Shown: positions 9,181 through 17,905 of the stretch, piece by piece | Numbering within the stretch: the stretch's first letter is position 1 | Layout of the letters: every line of letters starts with the position of its first letter | NCBI GenBank assembly: GCA_013153715.1 | Contig: JAADDW010000015.1 | Location: 1-64,000, forward strand | DNA: 64,000 nucleotides | Reading direction: 5' to 3' | From: Campylobacterota bacterium | GTDB lineage: Bacteria; Campylobacterota; Campylobacteria; Campylobacterales; Nitratiruptoraceae | The notes under the pieces: generated by a model | Seen by the model: the letters and a program-made list of their open reading frames with translations, nothing else | Databases searched by the model: none | What the model was told of the DNA's origin: nothing | Program-made: the position numbers and the translations under genes

Positions 9181-10815
9181 ATGGGTTTTGTAAAGAGATT
9201 GATGGAAGGGTATGAAGGGGGGCTCCGCGATGAGGCTATGACACCCATGCAGAAGATAGCCCTCCGATTTGTGGTGATAGGGCTCCTCTTCTACGGCTTG
9301 GCGGCTCTGGAGGGGATGATTATGCGGCTCCATGAGGTGAAACCCCTCCCGATGATCGACGAGAGCCACTTCTTCTCCATTATGACTGTCCATCCGATGG
9401 TCGGGATCTTCGGTTCTAGCTATATGATTGTCTTCGGGGCCTTTCTCTTCCTCACCCCCTATCTGATGAAGAAGCCGATCTACAGCGTCAAGCTGGCCGA
9501 TCTCTCATGGAAGCTCATGGCCGGAGGGACCTTTATCATGTGGTTGGCAGGTTTCCTCTTCCACTATGCCCCCCTCTACACCCTCTACTGGCCTTTACCT
9601 GTCGATTTCAAACAGTTCAATCTTATCGGTGGAATTACCTATATTGTCGGAGTTGTGGGAATTATGGTGGGGACTTTCCTCTTCACCTACAACATCTTCA
9701 AGACCATTCTCTACACCCCCGAGGGGTGGGAGAGACAGCCCTCCTGGGAGCTCCTCAAGTCGACTCTCGGCCTTGAGGGGCTCCTCAACTTCTTCCGTCG
9801 GGAGAAGAAGGAGCACCTTGTCCCCCTCCCCATAGCCGCCATTGGTCGGGGAACAATCGATATGGGGCTCAACGCCATCGTCATCTCCTCGGCGGGGCTT
9901 CTGATCCTCATCTACTTCCTCGGAGAGCTCTTTGGGGCGAGTCTCAAGGATACCTGGGTCGATGCCCTTCTCTACAAGAATATCTTCTGGTGGGGGCTCG
10001 ACCTCATTGCCGATGGACTGGTCCTCATCTTCGTTGCCGGAACATGGTACCTCCTGGCTATGCTCATTTCGGGGAAGGATCTCTTCATGCAGAATATCGC
10101 CCGGGCGGCCCTCTTCATCGAGATGGTGGTCTCATGGACCGTCTGGAGCCACCACCTCATGAGCGACCAGGGGCAACCCAATATCCTCAAGGTTGTAAGT
10201 GGGGAGATGGTGACAGCTTTTGAACTCATCACCCAGGGGATAGCGGTCTTCATTACCCTTGTGACCCTCTGGAGGGCGAGACCCCTCAAAATGAGCAACG
10301 AGCTCAAATTTCTCCTAGGGGGAATTCTGGGCTTCATGCTGGCTGTCCCTGCCGGAATTATCCAAGCCGATCTGGGTATGAATAGGGTTCTCCACAACAC
10401 CCAGTGGATTATCGGTACCCATGTCCATGTGGCCATTCTGGTCGGTCTCACGATGACCCTCTACAGCGCCATCTACATCCTTCTACCCATCTTGACCAAC
10501 AATACGGTCAAACTCTACAGCCAGAAGTTGGCAAATCTCCACTTCTGGCTCCATCTGATCGGCGGTATCGGAATGGGGGCCTTCATGGGAATGGCCGGAA
10601 TGGATGGCATGCTCCGCCGGGCCATCTATTTGAACGGAGAGTACAATACCTATATGATTTTGGCCGGAATCTGTGGGGCTATGCTCCTGGCCGCCTTTGT
10701 GATCTTCCTCTACAACATCGTCATGAGTTTCGGGGTTCGGGGATTGATCGCCATCTACAGACCCGCCGCAGTCCAGACCAACGAGGCGGTACTCCCACCA
10801 AAGGAGGAGTCATGA
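9181..10815 (+). CDS. Heme-copper oxidoreductase catalytic subunit, nitric oxide reductase (gNOR-like)
   Basis: HPMVGIFG; WWGLDLIADG replacing WWxxHLWVEG; SHHLMSDQG; GTHVHVAILVG; about 12-14 TM helices. Confidence 0.78.
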   Translation: MGFVKRLMEGYEGGLRDEAMTPMQKIALRFVVIGLLFYGLAALEGMIMRLHEVKPLPMIDESHFFSIMTVHPMVGIFGSSYMIVFGAFLFLTPYLMKKPIYSVKLADLSWKLMAGGTFIMWLAGFLFHYAPLYTLYWPLPVDFKQFNLIGGITYIVGVVGIMVGTFLFTYNIFKTILYTPEGWERQPSWELLKSTLGLEGLLNFFRREKKEHLVPLPIAAIGRGTIDMGLNAIVISSAGLLILIYFLGELFGASLKDTWVDALLYKNIFWWGLDLIADGLVLIFVAGTWYLLAMLISGKDLFMQNIARAALFIEMVVSWTVWSHHLMSDQGQPNILKVVSGEMVTAFELITQGIAVFITLVTLWRARPLKMSNELKFLLGGILGFMLAVPAGIIQADLGMNRVLHNTQWIIGTHVHVAILVGLTMTLYSAIYILLPILTNNTVKLYSQKLANLHFWLHLIGGIGMGAFMGMAGMDGMLRRAIYLNGEYNTYMILAGICGAMLLAAFVIFLYNIVMSFGVRGLIAIYRPAAVQTNEAVLPPKEES

Positions 10816-11003
10816 TCTATGGAATAGCTGTACTCATTCTCATCGCCCTCACTCTCCTCTTCTATTTCACCATTGAGAAGAGTGTTGTGGCCCTTGTACT
10901 GGCCATTGTGACTATCATTGTCGGCTACTTCGTCGCCGTGGCTACAATTGCCCGGGAGAGTGAAGGGGAGGGAGCCGAAGGAGGTCGCCCTGGGGGGTCG
11001 TAA
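10812..11003 (+). CDS. Small (63 aa) membrane subunit of the NOR-like cluster
   Basis: ATG overlaps stop of catalytic subunit; MIYGIAVLILIALTLLFYFTIEKSVVALVLAIVTIIVGYFVAVATIARESEGEG. Confidence 0.7.
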   Translation: MIYGIAVLILIALTLLFYFTIEKSVVALVLAIVTIIVGYFVAVATIARESEGEGAEGGRPGGS

Positions 11004-11116
11004 CCCCTCTCCCTCTCTCCCTCCCCCTTCCCCCCTTTTCCCCTTCCCCACCATTTCTGCCCAATTTGTGCTAGAATGAAAAAAGAGATCTACCAGCATG
11101 AGAGGAGAGGAGTCCC

Positions 11117-12406
11117 ATGGAGAGAGAGAGAGCCTTCGGATTGTGGAGCGCCGTCTTTTTGGGCATCGGCGCCATGGTCGGGATCGGAATATTCATCGTC
11201 ATCGGAGAGGCTGGGGCGATAGCGGGTAATCTAGTGATCTTCACATTCATTCTCGGCGGACTCATCGCTCTCCTTGCAGGCTACTCTCTGGCCAAGCTGG
11301 CCATCGCCTATCCCAGTCGGGGAGGGGTTATCGAATATATTGTCCAGGAGTACGGAGAGGGGTACTTCAGCGGAACCCTGGGAGTTCTCTTCTACCTCGC
11401 CCAGATAGTGGGTCTCGCCGCCGTTGTCAAATCCTTCGGTGTCTATGCCTCTACCTACTTTGCCCAGGAGCCCACTCCCTTCTGGATCAACACATGGGCT
11501 CTAGCCATCTTGACCCTCTTTGTCATCATCAATCTCATAGGGGCCTCCTTTGTCGCCAAGAGTGAGAATATCATTGTCATTACCAAGTTGACCGCCCTCA
11601 CCCTCTTTGTTGCCGCCGCCCTCCTCTTTGTCGATCCCCAGAAGCTTCTGCCCGAAAGGTCTCCCCATATCATCAATCTCTTCTACGCCCTGGGACTGGT
11701 CTTCTTCGCCTATCAGGGGTTCAGTGTTATTACCAATAGTGTAGAAGATATGGAGGATCCCCAGAGAAATATGGTGAGGGCCATGATGATCGCCATCGGT
11801 TCCGTCATGGTCCTCTACACTGTGACGGCTGTGGCGGTCATCGGCAATCTCCCTCTGGAGGAGATCATCAGAGCTAAGGATTATGCTCTAGCCGAAGCGG
11901 CAAAGCCCATCTTCGGGGAGATGGGGTTCAAGATTATGGCGGCTGTCGCCCTCATCAGCGCCACGAGTGCCATCAATGCCTCCCTCTACGGAGCGACCCA
12001 GATCAGCTACGATCTGGCTAGAAAGGGGGAGCTCCCCAAAATCTACGAGTACAATATCTTCCACTCGACAGAGGGACTGATTGTCTCTGCCCTCCTCATC
12101 GTTCCCATGGTTCTCTTTCTCCAGCTGGATCAAATTGCGACGACGGCGGCCATCGTGGTCCTCCTCATCCAAGGCTTTGTCCATCTGGGACATCTCTGGA
12201 AAATCGGAGTGACAGGGGCCAATCCCCTCCTGGTAGTGCTGGCCGGAGTGGGGGCCTTCACGGCGGCAGGTTTCGCCCTCCTCTACACATCCCAGAAGAT
12301 GCCCCTTGTCAGCTGGTATGTGGTGGGGGCCTTTGTCGGAGCCTTTCTCCTTGAGATTCTCCTCCGGCTCACAACCCGCCGCATCATCAAGAGGCACATT
12401 CAGTAA
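11117..12406 (+). CDS. APC family amino acid permease
   Basis: GIGAMVGIGIFIVIGEAGAIAGNLVIFTFILGGLIALLAGYS. Confidence 0.88.
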   Translation: MERERAFGLWSAVFLGIGAMVGIGIFIVIGEAGAIAGNLVIFTFILGGLIALLAGYSLAKLAIAYPSRGGVIEYIVQEYGEGYFSGTLGVLFYLAQIVGLAAVVKSFGVYASTYFAQEPTPFWINTWALAILTLFVIINLIGASFVAKSENIIVITKLTALTLFVAAALLFVDPQKLLPERSPHIINLFYALGLVFFAYQGFSVITNSVEDMEDPQRNMVRAMMIAIGSVMVLYTVTAVAVIGNLPLEEIIRAKDYALAEAAKPIFGEMGFKIMAAVALISATSAINASLYGATQISYDLARKGELPKIYEYNIFHSTEGLIVSALLIVPMVLFLQLDQIATTAAIVVLLIQGFVHLGHLWKIGVTGANPLLVVLAGVGAFTAAGFALLYTSQKMPLVSWYVVGAFVGAFLLEILLRLTTRRIIKRHIQ

Positions 12407-12415
12407 GGAGTCGGT

Positions 12416-13948
12416 GTGACATTAGCTCTGAAATACCGCCCCAAGCGGTTTGAGGATCTGATAGGACAAGAGAGCGTGGTCCAGACCTTGACGAGGGCTC
12501 TGGACAGCAAGAAGTTGGGCCACGCCTACCTTTTCAGCGGACTCCGGGGGAGTGGAAAGACCAGTACGGCCCGAATCTTTGCCAAGGCCCTCCTCTGTCA
12601 GGAGGGGCCAACCAGCTCCCCCTGTGATCTCTGTCCCGACTGCGTCGCCGCCGATAGTGGACGGCACATCGATATTATAGAGATGGATGCCGCCAGCAAC
12701 AGGAAGATCGACGATATTCGGGAGCTCATTGAACATACCAAATACCGCCCCTCCCAGGGACGGTACAAGATATTCATTATCGATGAGGTCCATATGTTGA
12801 CGAAGGAGGCCTTCAACGCCCTCCTCAAGACCTTGGAAGAGCCCCCCGAGTTTGTCAAATTCATTCTCGCTACGACAGACCCTCTCAAACTCCCTGTCAC
12901 AATCTTGAGTCGGACCCAACACTTCCGCTTCAAGAAGATCGCTCAGAGGGATATTATCCACCATCTGGAGAGGATTTTGGCTCTGGAGGGGGTGGAGTAC
13001 GAGACGGAGGCCCTCGCAATTCTGGCCCGGAGCGGTGGGGGATCCCTGAGGGACACACTGACCCTTCTGGATCAGGCTATCCTCTTCTCCAAATCCAATA
13101 TCACTGTCCAGAGTGTCAGTCAGATGTTGGGCCTCATAGACCCAGAGCGGATCAGAAGGCTCTACAACCTCATCCTCTCCAAGGATCGGGAGGGGGTCCT
13201 CCAGTTTGTCAAGGAGAACAGGGAGTATCAGGGGGAGATGATTATCGATGAGATGGTGGAGTATCTCAAGGAGGAGATCTATCGGGGGATCTCCTCTATC
13301 CCCCTCATTCTCCAGGAGAGGTTCTTCAGAATTCTCAGCGATGCCAAACAGCTCCTCTTCATCAGTGGCGATGATGAGTTTGTCCTCACCCTCACCCTCC
13401 TCAAAATGGTTGAGGCGACGAAGGTAAAGAGCATAGATGAGCTCATCAAGGAGTTGGAGGAGGGGGAGAAGCAGGAGGTCAAGAGGCCTCTCCAGCCCTC
13501 TCTTCTCCAGCTCTCCCCCTCTTCGGAAGATGGAGGGGGGGAGAGGGATCCCAAAGAGCTCTTTCAGGAGCTGATCCGTCGGCTCTACCGCCTCAACCAC
13601 TCTCTGGGAGAGTGTTTCGAGAGGAGTGTCACATTCCTCTCCTTCGACGGGGGGGTTCTGACATGGGAGAGCCATACTCCACCGGAGTGTAGGGAGAAAT
13701 TGAGGCTCTCCTACGGAACCATCAAACATCTCATCAGGGAGCTCTTCGGAATCGATACAAAGATTAAGAAGGTGGAGAGAGAAGGAAGGGAGGAGAAGGG
13801 AGGGGGAGAGGGGGAGAAGAGTCTCCTCTCTCCCCTCTCCTCCCAGATAGCGACGGTGGAGGGGGGCGACATCCTCAATGACCCTCTAGTTCAGGAGGCG
13901 AAGGAGCTCTTCAGGGCTAGACGGATCACAATAAAGGAGAGGCGGTGA
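12416..13948 (+). CDS. dnaX: DNA polymerase III subunit gamma/tau
   Basis: LALKYRPKRFEDLIGQESVVQTLTRAL...FSGLRGSGKTSTARIFAKALLC...IIDEVHMLTKEAFNALLKTLEEPP; GTG start. Confidence 0.96.
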   Translation: MTLALKYRPKRFEDLIGQESVVQTLTRALDSKKLGHAYLFSGLRGSGKTSTARIFAKALLCQEGPTSSPCDLCPDCVAADSGRHIDIIEMDAASNRKIDDIRELIEHTKYRPSQGRYKIFIIDEVHMLTKEAFNALLKTLEEPPEFVKFILATTDPLKLPVTILSRTQHFRFKKIAQRDIIHHLERILALEGVEYETEALAILARSGGGSLRDTLTLLDQAILFSKSNITVQSVSQMLGLIDPERIRRLYNLILSKDREGVLQFVKENREYQGEMIIDEMVEYLKEEIYRGISSIPLILQERFFRILSDAKQLLFISGDDEFVLTLTLLKMVEATKVKSIDELIKELEEGEKQEVKRPLQPSLLQLSPSSEDGGGERDPKELFQELIRRLYRLNHSLGECFERSVTFLSFDGGVLTWESHTPPECREKLRLSYGTIKHLIRELFGIDTKIKKVEREGREEKGGGEGEKSLLSPLSSQIATVEGGDILNDPLVQEAKELFRARRITIKERR

Positions 13949-14349
13949 AACGGGTTCTCGTCCTCTGTAGTGGGAATAGTTGCCGTTCCATTATTGCAGA
14001 GGCCCTCATCGATAGGGAGTTGGAAGGGGTCGAGGGGGCCAGTGCAGGTTCCGCCCCCCTTGGAAGGGTCAATCCCCATGCCCAGAGACTCTTGGAAGAG
14101 CTCGGTATCTGGAGTGAAAAATACTACTCCAAAGGGATCCATGAGATCCTCCACACGGAATTTGATCTTGTTGTAACCGTCTGCGACGGTGCCCGGGAGA
14201 GTTGCCCCACCTTCCCCAGGCCTGTCAAACGGCTCCATATCCCCTTCCCCGACCCCGACGGAAAGGAGTATGGGGCTTTCAAAGAGGTAGCCCAGAGGAT
14301 GAGGGAGAGACTCCTCCCTGCCATTGTCGAGGCCCTCGACTCTCAGTGA
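13945..14349 (+). CDS. Low-molecular-weight phosphatase / arsenate reductase (ArsC) family
   Basis: VLVLCSGNSCRSIIAEAL...VVTVCDGARESCPTFP. Confidence 0.85.
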   Translation: MKRVLVLCSGNSCRSIIAEALIDRELEGVEGASAGSAPLGRVNPHAQRLLEELGIWSEKYYSKGIHEILHTEFDLVVTVCDGARESCPTFPRPVKRLHIPFPDPDGKEYGAFKEVAQRMRERLLPAIVEALDSQ

Positions 14350-16457
14350 CAGACTTGGTAGCCTTGGATGAAGCACTCCTCCCTCACCTCCAATCTCCTC
14401 ACAGGTTCCCTTTTCAGAGGGAGGAACTCTATGCTCCGATCCTGAACTCTCGGAGCCGTTGTGGGGAAGAGCTCCATCTTCACTTTGGTCGCCTCTCCCT
14501 CTCTCTCTAGAGAGTTGCCCCGACAATCCTCTCCATTCCCTTTGATCTTATTGATGAGGGAGAGATCTCCCAGCTGTCCTATGGAGATGGTGAGGAAGCC
14601 GCCATCCCTGGTTGGAAGGAATGTCTGGGAGAGCTGGAGGGCCCTCTTGAGGGCAAGGGAGCTACTGAGCACATGGACTTGGTACCCCTCCAATCCTCCG
14701 AGGTAGAGGGTATCACCTTCCATTCTGAGGGTGGCCCTTGGGGTGTGGGTTGCGGGGCCGTCTATCTGGGCATCTATGAGGTTTCCAGAGCTGTCCAACT
14801 TCATGATCCCTATAGAGTTGGGGGTCAGATAGTTTCCGTCACTGAAGGCGACATAGAGGAAACCATCTTTAAAGGCTATCCCTCCCCCCTTTGTGGTGAT
14901 AAAGTTGTATATGAAGTTTCCATCGACCCGATTGTAGTTTCTGGACCAGAGAATATGGCCGTCGCCATCCATTTTGACGACGAGGATTGAGTGGCCTCCC
15001 TTACCGATGGTATGGTTGTTGAAACCTGTGATATAGAGGGTTCCCTCTTCCCCCTCCACTCCGGAGATGAAGTGCCAAGCCGATGTATCTGGGGCGTAGT
15101 GGAAATAGAAGTTCGATCCGTTAAATGTCTTGGCCCAGCGGACAGCGCCGTCGGGGGAGAGTCTCATGGCGAAGGCTGTGTGGGGATAGATCTCTCTCCC
15201 TTCCCCATCTCTAGAGAGGGCTTGAACCCCTCCAATGGCCACAATATCCCCTCCTCTCAAAGGAATGAGGGACTCGATGGTGAAGTAGCCGCTCCTCCCC
15301 ATCCCCTTCCCCCTCTCGCTTGCCGGCATAGAGTACTCTCGGGCCCAGTATATCTCTCCCCTCCCGTTGAAGGAGACAATGGCGGAACGGATATAGGAGC
15401 CCGATCCTGTGGGGTAGGTCGGCGTCACTCCGTAGTATCTCCCCTCTCCTTTGTAGATGGAGATCCACTCATTGCTGTCGTAGATCTTCTCTTCCCTTCC
15501 ATCGAAGAGGGCCCACCCCCAGACCAGGTCTCCTCTGGAGTCCAGCTTGCCTATAAAGCCGTCCCGTCCCCTATGGGAGGAGTTGGTGAGATCTTGGGTC
15601 ACAGCCCCTCCAACGATATATCCCGTTGAGGTCTCCTCCCCTGCCACCATCATGATCTGGGGATGGAGGGAGGAGGTGGCGGGAGCGGCTACTTCAACCT
15701 CCTTGGTAAAGGCTCTGTCGAGGTAGAAACAGCCTCCACTCAGGGAGCTCTCGGGGCCTGTCGATGGGGAGGAGCTGGAACTGGTTCCGACAGAGCTCTC
15801 CGATGTTTCGGTGGAGGAGGAGGTGGAGGAAGGTGAGTTCTGGTACCCTCCTCCGTTCTGGCTACAGGAGGGACCATCATATTTAAAGGAGATCAGGTAA
15901 TCTCGGCTCCCCTCCTCGGTTCCAGGGAGGGGGACAGCCGTCCCTTGGGGTGACCTGATGGAGTTGAGTTCCAGTTCCCAGAGGGGATCGGCTATCCCGT
16001 CACAATCCAGATCGAGATAGACAAAGTCTCCCCGACTGGTGGCTCCCGAGAGTTTATAGGGGAGGAATTGGTCTGCGAGGGGGAGATAGAGCCAGGAAAA
16101 TTGGGGTTGGGGGTCCTGGGGATAGTTGATGTAGATGAAGAACCCTGCTATTTTGTCGCTATCCAGGTCTTGGGGGACCTGGGTCAGGGGTTGCCAACCA
16201 AAGGGGTCCTCTGGGGAGGGAGCTCTGCCCAGGAGACGGTAGATCCCCTGGCTCTCCAGATCGACATAGATCCAGTCGTTCCGCTGGAGGATCCCGTCGT
16301 GGTTAAAATCGTACTGGTAGAAGGCTCCATTAATCTTGAATTCCCGGGAAGCTAGATAGCTGTAGAGACAGTTGAGATAGTCCCGATCCATGGAACAGGC
16401 AGAGAGGGAGAGAAGGGTAGAGAGGAAGAGGGAGAGTTTTCTCATCATCTTTTTCAC
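14343..16457 (-). CDS. Secreted lipoprotein with Ca-binding-type DxDxDG repeats, Ser-rich linker and beta-propeller-like C-terminus
   Basis: Lipobox LSAC; DFNHDGILQRNDW, DLDSDKIAGF, DLDCDGIADP; SSTSSSTETSESSVGTSSSSSPSTGPESS linker; repeats of GREEIYW/LSPDGAVRWAKTF type. Confidence 0.65.
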   Translation of the reverse strand: MKKMMRKLSLFLSTLLSLSACSMDRDYLNCLYSYLASREFKINGAFYQYDFNHDGILQRNDWIYVDLESQGIYRLLGRAPSPEDPFGWQPLTQVPQDLDSDKIAGFFIYINYPQDPQPQFSWLYLPLADQFLPYKLSGATSRGDFVYLDLDCDGIADPLWELELNSIRSPQGTAVPLPGTEEGSRDYLISFKYDGPSCSQNGGGYQNSPSSTSSSTETSESSVGTSSSSSPSTGPESSLSGGCFYLDRAFTKEVEVAAPATSSLHPQIMMVAGEETSTGYIVGGAVTQDLTNSSHRGRDGFIGKLDSRGDLVWGWALFDGREEKIYDSNEWISIYKGEGRYYGVTPTYPTGSGSYIRSAIVSFNGRGEIYWAREYSMPASERGKGMGRSGYFTIESLIPLRGGDIVAIGGVQALSRDGEGREIYPHTAFAMRLSPDGAVRWAKTFNGSNFYFHYAPDTSAWHFISGVEGEEGTLYITGFNNHTIGKGGHSILVVKMDGDGHILWSRNYNRVDGNFIYNFITTKGGGIAFKDGFLYVAFSDGNYLTPNSIGIMKLDSSGNLIDAQIDGPATHTPRATLRMEGDTLYLGGLEGYQVHVLSSSLALKRALQLSQTFLPTRDGGFLTISIGQLGDLSLINKIKGNGEDCRGNSLEREGEATKVKMELFPTTAPRVQDRSIEFLPLKREPVRRLEVREECFIQGYQVCH

Positions 16458-16570
16458 GCACCGATACCGAACCGATTTACGGAGGCTCCCTTTCAGCCAG
16501 AGGGAGAGGAATTTCCCCCAGCGGTTGGGAGGGGTGCGCTACTTTCCTCCTTTCTTGGGATTGGTGCATC

Positions 16571-16709
16571 GGGGTTGAGATATTTCCCCATTCAGGCGGG
16601 GGTTTTGGCTTGAGAAGGTGATACCAACTCTGGCGAAGAGCGATCCCCCGACCTTTCTATCGCCCATCCTCCTCTAGCCGAGGTCGAGGGTTTCAGGGCG
16701 AAGTTCGGT
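16571..16709 (-). repeat. Third diverged copy of structured-RNA-like element (copy C)
   Basis: Minus strand shares ordered blocks with 58988-59374: ACCGA..CGCCC...GGAG..GGGCGAT..GGGGGA..CTTCgCCAGAG...AAGCCAAAACCCCC...GGGGAAATATCTCAACCC. Confidence 0.45.
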
Positions 16710-16914
16710 AGGTCCAATGGAGAACTCACAGCTCTCTCGGCTCCCGGAGGAATAGTCGGCCACCAAGAGTTCCAGTCGCTCTCCCCACTCCCTCTGGTTG
16801 GAAGCGGGTGGGGACCAGACTCTCTCCCGGTACTCTCTCCTTGTCAGGGAGTTTGTGGAAGAGCTCTATCTCTATGATAGGATTCTTGTCCCCAATTGTC
16901 AAGTGGGCCTCCCC
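16674..16914 (-). pseudogene. Decayed C-terminal gene fragment with internal frameshift
   Basis: GEAHLTIGDKNPIIEIELFHKLPDKE (one frame) then YRERVWSPPASNQREWGERLELLVADYSSGSRESCEFSIGPTELRPETLDLG-stop (shifted frame); genome-like codons. Confidence 0.35.
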
Positions 16915-17011
16915 AGCCCTTCATCCATCAGACCTGGAAGGGACCTCCATCCCTCTACATTCCTCGCCTCAAGGGCGGAGCTCTCCTGGATAGCTGGTCT
17001 CCCGTTAAAAT

Positions 17012-17204
17012 TTTTTCAGCGTGCGGATACCCCTGACTTCAGGCATGGGGGGAACACGCCTATTTCCTTGGAAAGGAACGGACTCCATGGAGAGTTGAAA
17101 TCCCTCTATGCTGGCCGATAGGGGTGCGTCAACACCCTGAGGGATTAAAGTTAGTCTCCTAACCCGCCTCCAACCCTCCGCCTTCAGGCGGGAAGGATTG
17201 ACTG
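17012..17204 (+). mobile_element. Possible IS200/IS605-type end remnant (hairpins, no ORF)
   Basis: CCCCTGACTTCAGGCATGGGG hairpin and terminal CCGCCTTCAGGCGGGAAGGATTGACTGTCA resembling IS605-family right ends. Confidence 0.35.
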
Positions 17205-17897
17205 TCACTCCCCCCTCAGGAGGGCCTTCAAGACCCTCTCCTTTGCCCCTTTTCCCCTACAGAACTCTTTGCAGAATTCAACGATCTTTCCGTGGAAGCG
17301 GCCGTAGATTTGGGCTAGGGGGAGGGGTTTTCCGTAGAGCTGGTAGATCTGGGGAAGGTTCTCTATGAGGGAATCTCCGAGGAAGCTCTGGAGCTCGTCA
17401 TAGCTCTCAAATTGGTAGCCGAAGAATGAGAGGAGGCGGGCTGTGTAGCTATCTACGACGAGGAATTCCTTATAACAGGCGTAGTTGAGGATTGTATCGG
17501 CTGTCTCGGGCCCTATCCCCTTCTGTTCCAGGAGCCAACGGCGGGAGACCTTGGAGCGGAAGAGTTGGAAGTTCCCATACTCCTCTCCTATTCTCCGGCT
17601 CAAGGTGATGATCCTGTGGGATTTGGTCCTGTAGAAGCCTGCAGGTTTGATCAGTTCTTCCAGACTCCTCTGGTCCATGGAGGCGACTCCTTCCAGGGTG
17701 ATAGTTCCTCCGAGGAAAGAGCGGAGCCTCTCCAGCCCTACCTGGACCCGTTCCCACCTGCTGTTCTGGGTTAAAATGGCCCCGACGACGACCTCAAATG
17801 TTCCGCTGTTCTTCCACCAGTAGGGATCCTCTTCCTCTTTGATATAACCCAACTCCTTGAGCCTCTTGAGGAGCTCGAAACCGCTGATAATTTCCAC
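17205..17897 (-). CDS. Endonuclease III / 3-methyladenine DNA glycosylase (MagIII-like)
   Basis: WWKNSGTFEVVVGAILTQNSRWERV...LLEQKGIGPETADTILNYAC; GTG start. Confidence 0.8.
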   Translation of the reverse strand: MEIISGFELLKRLKELGYIKEEEDPYWWKNSGTFEVVVGAILTQNSRWERVQVGLERLRSFLGGTITLEGVASMDQRSLEELIKPAGFYRTKSHRIITLSRRIGEEYGNFQLFRSKVSRRWLLEQKGIGPETADTILNYACYKEFLVVDSYTARLLSFFGYQFESYDELQSFLGDSLIENLPQIYQLYGKPLPLAQIYGRFHGKIVEFCKEFCRGKGAKERVLKALLRGE

Positions 17898-17905
17898 TCT
17901 TCCTC

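Noticed and set aside
10404-11003. 199-aa ORF start at 10404
   Set aside because: The N-terminal part is an out-of-frame reading of the NOR catalytic gene. The genuine product is the 63-aa protein from 10812.
16798-17121. 107-aa plus-strand ORF in the intergenic region
   Set aside because: No recognisable family and no SD. It is antisense to the better-supported gene remnant and covers hairpins.
16458-17204. CRISPR array suspected from recurring TTCAGG-loop hairpins
   Set aside because: Hairpins have different stems and irregular spacing, with no direct repeats or spacers.
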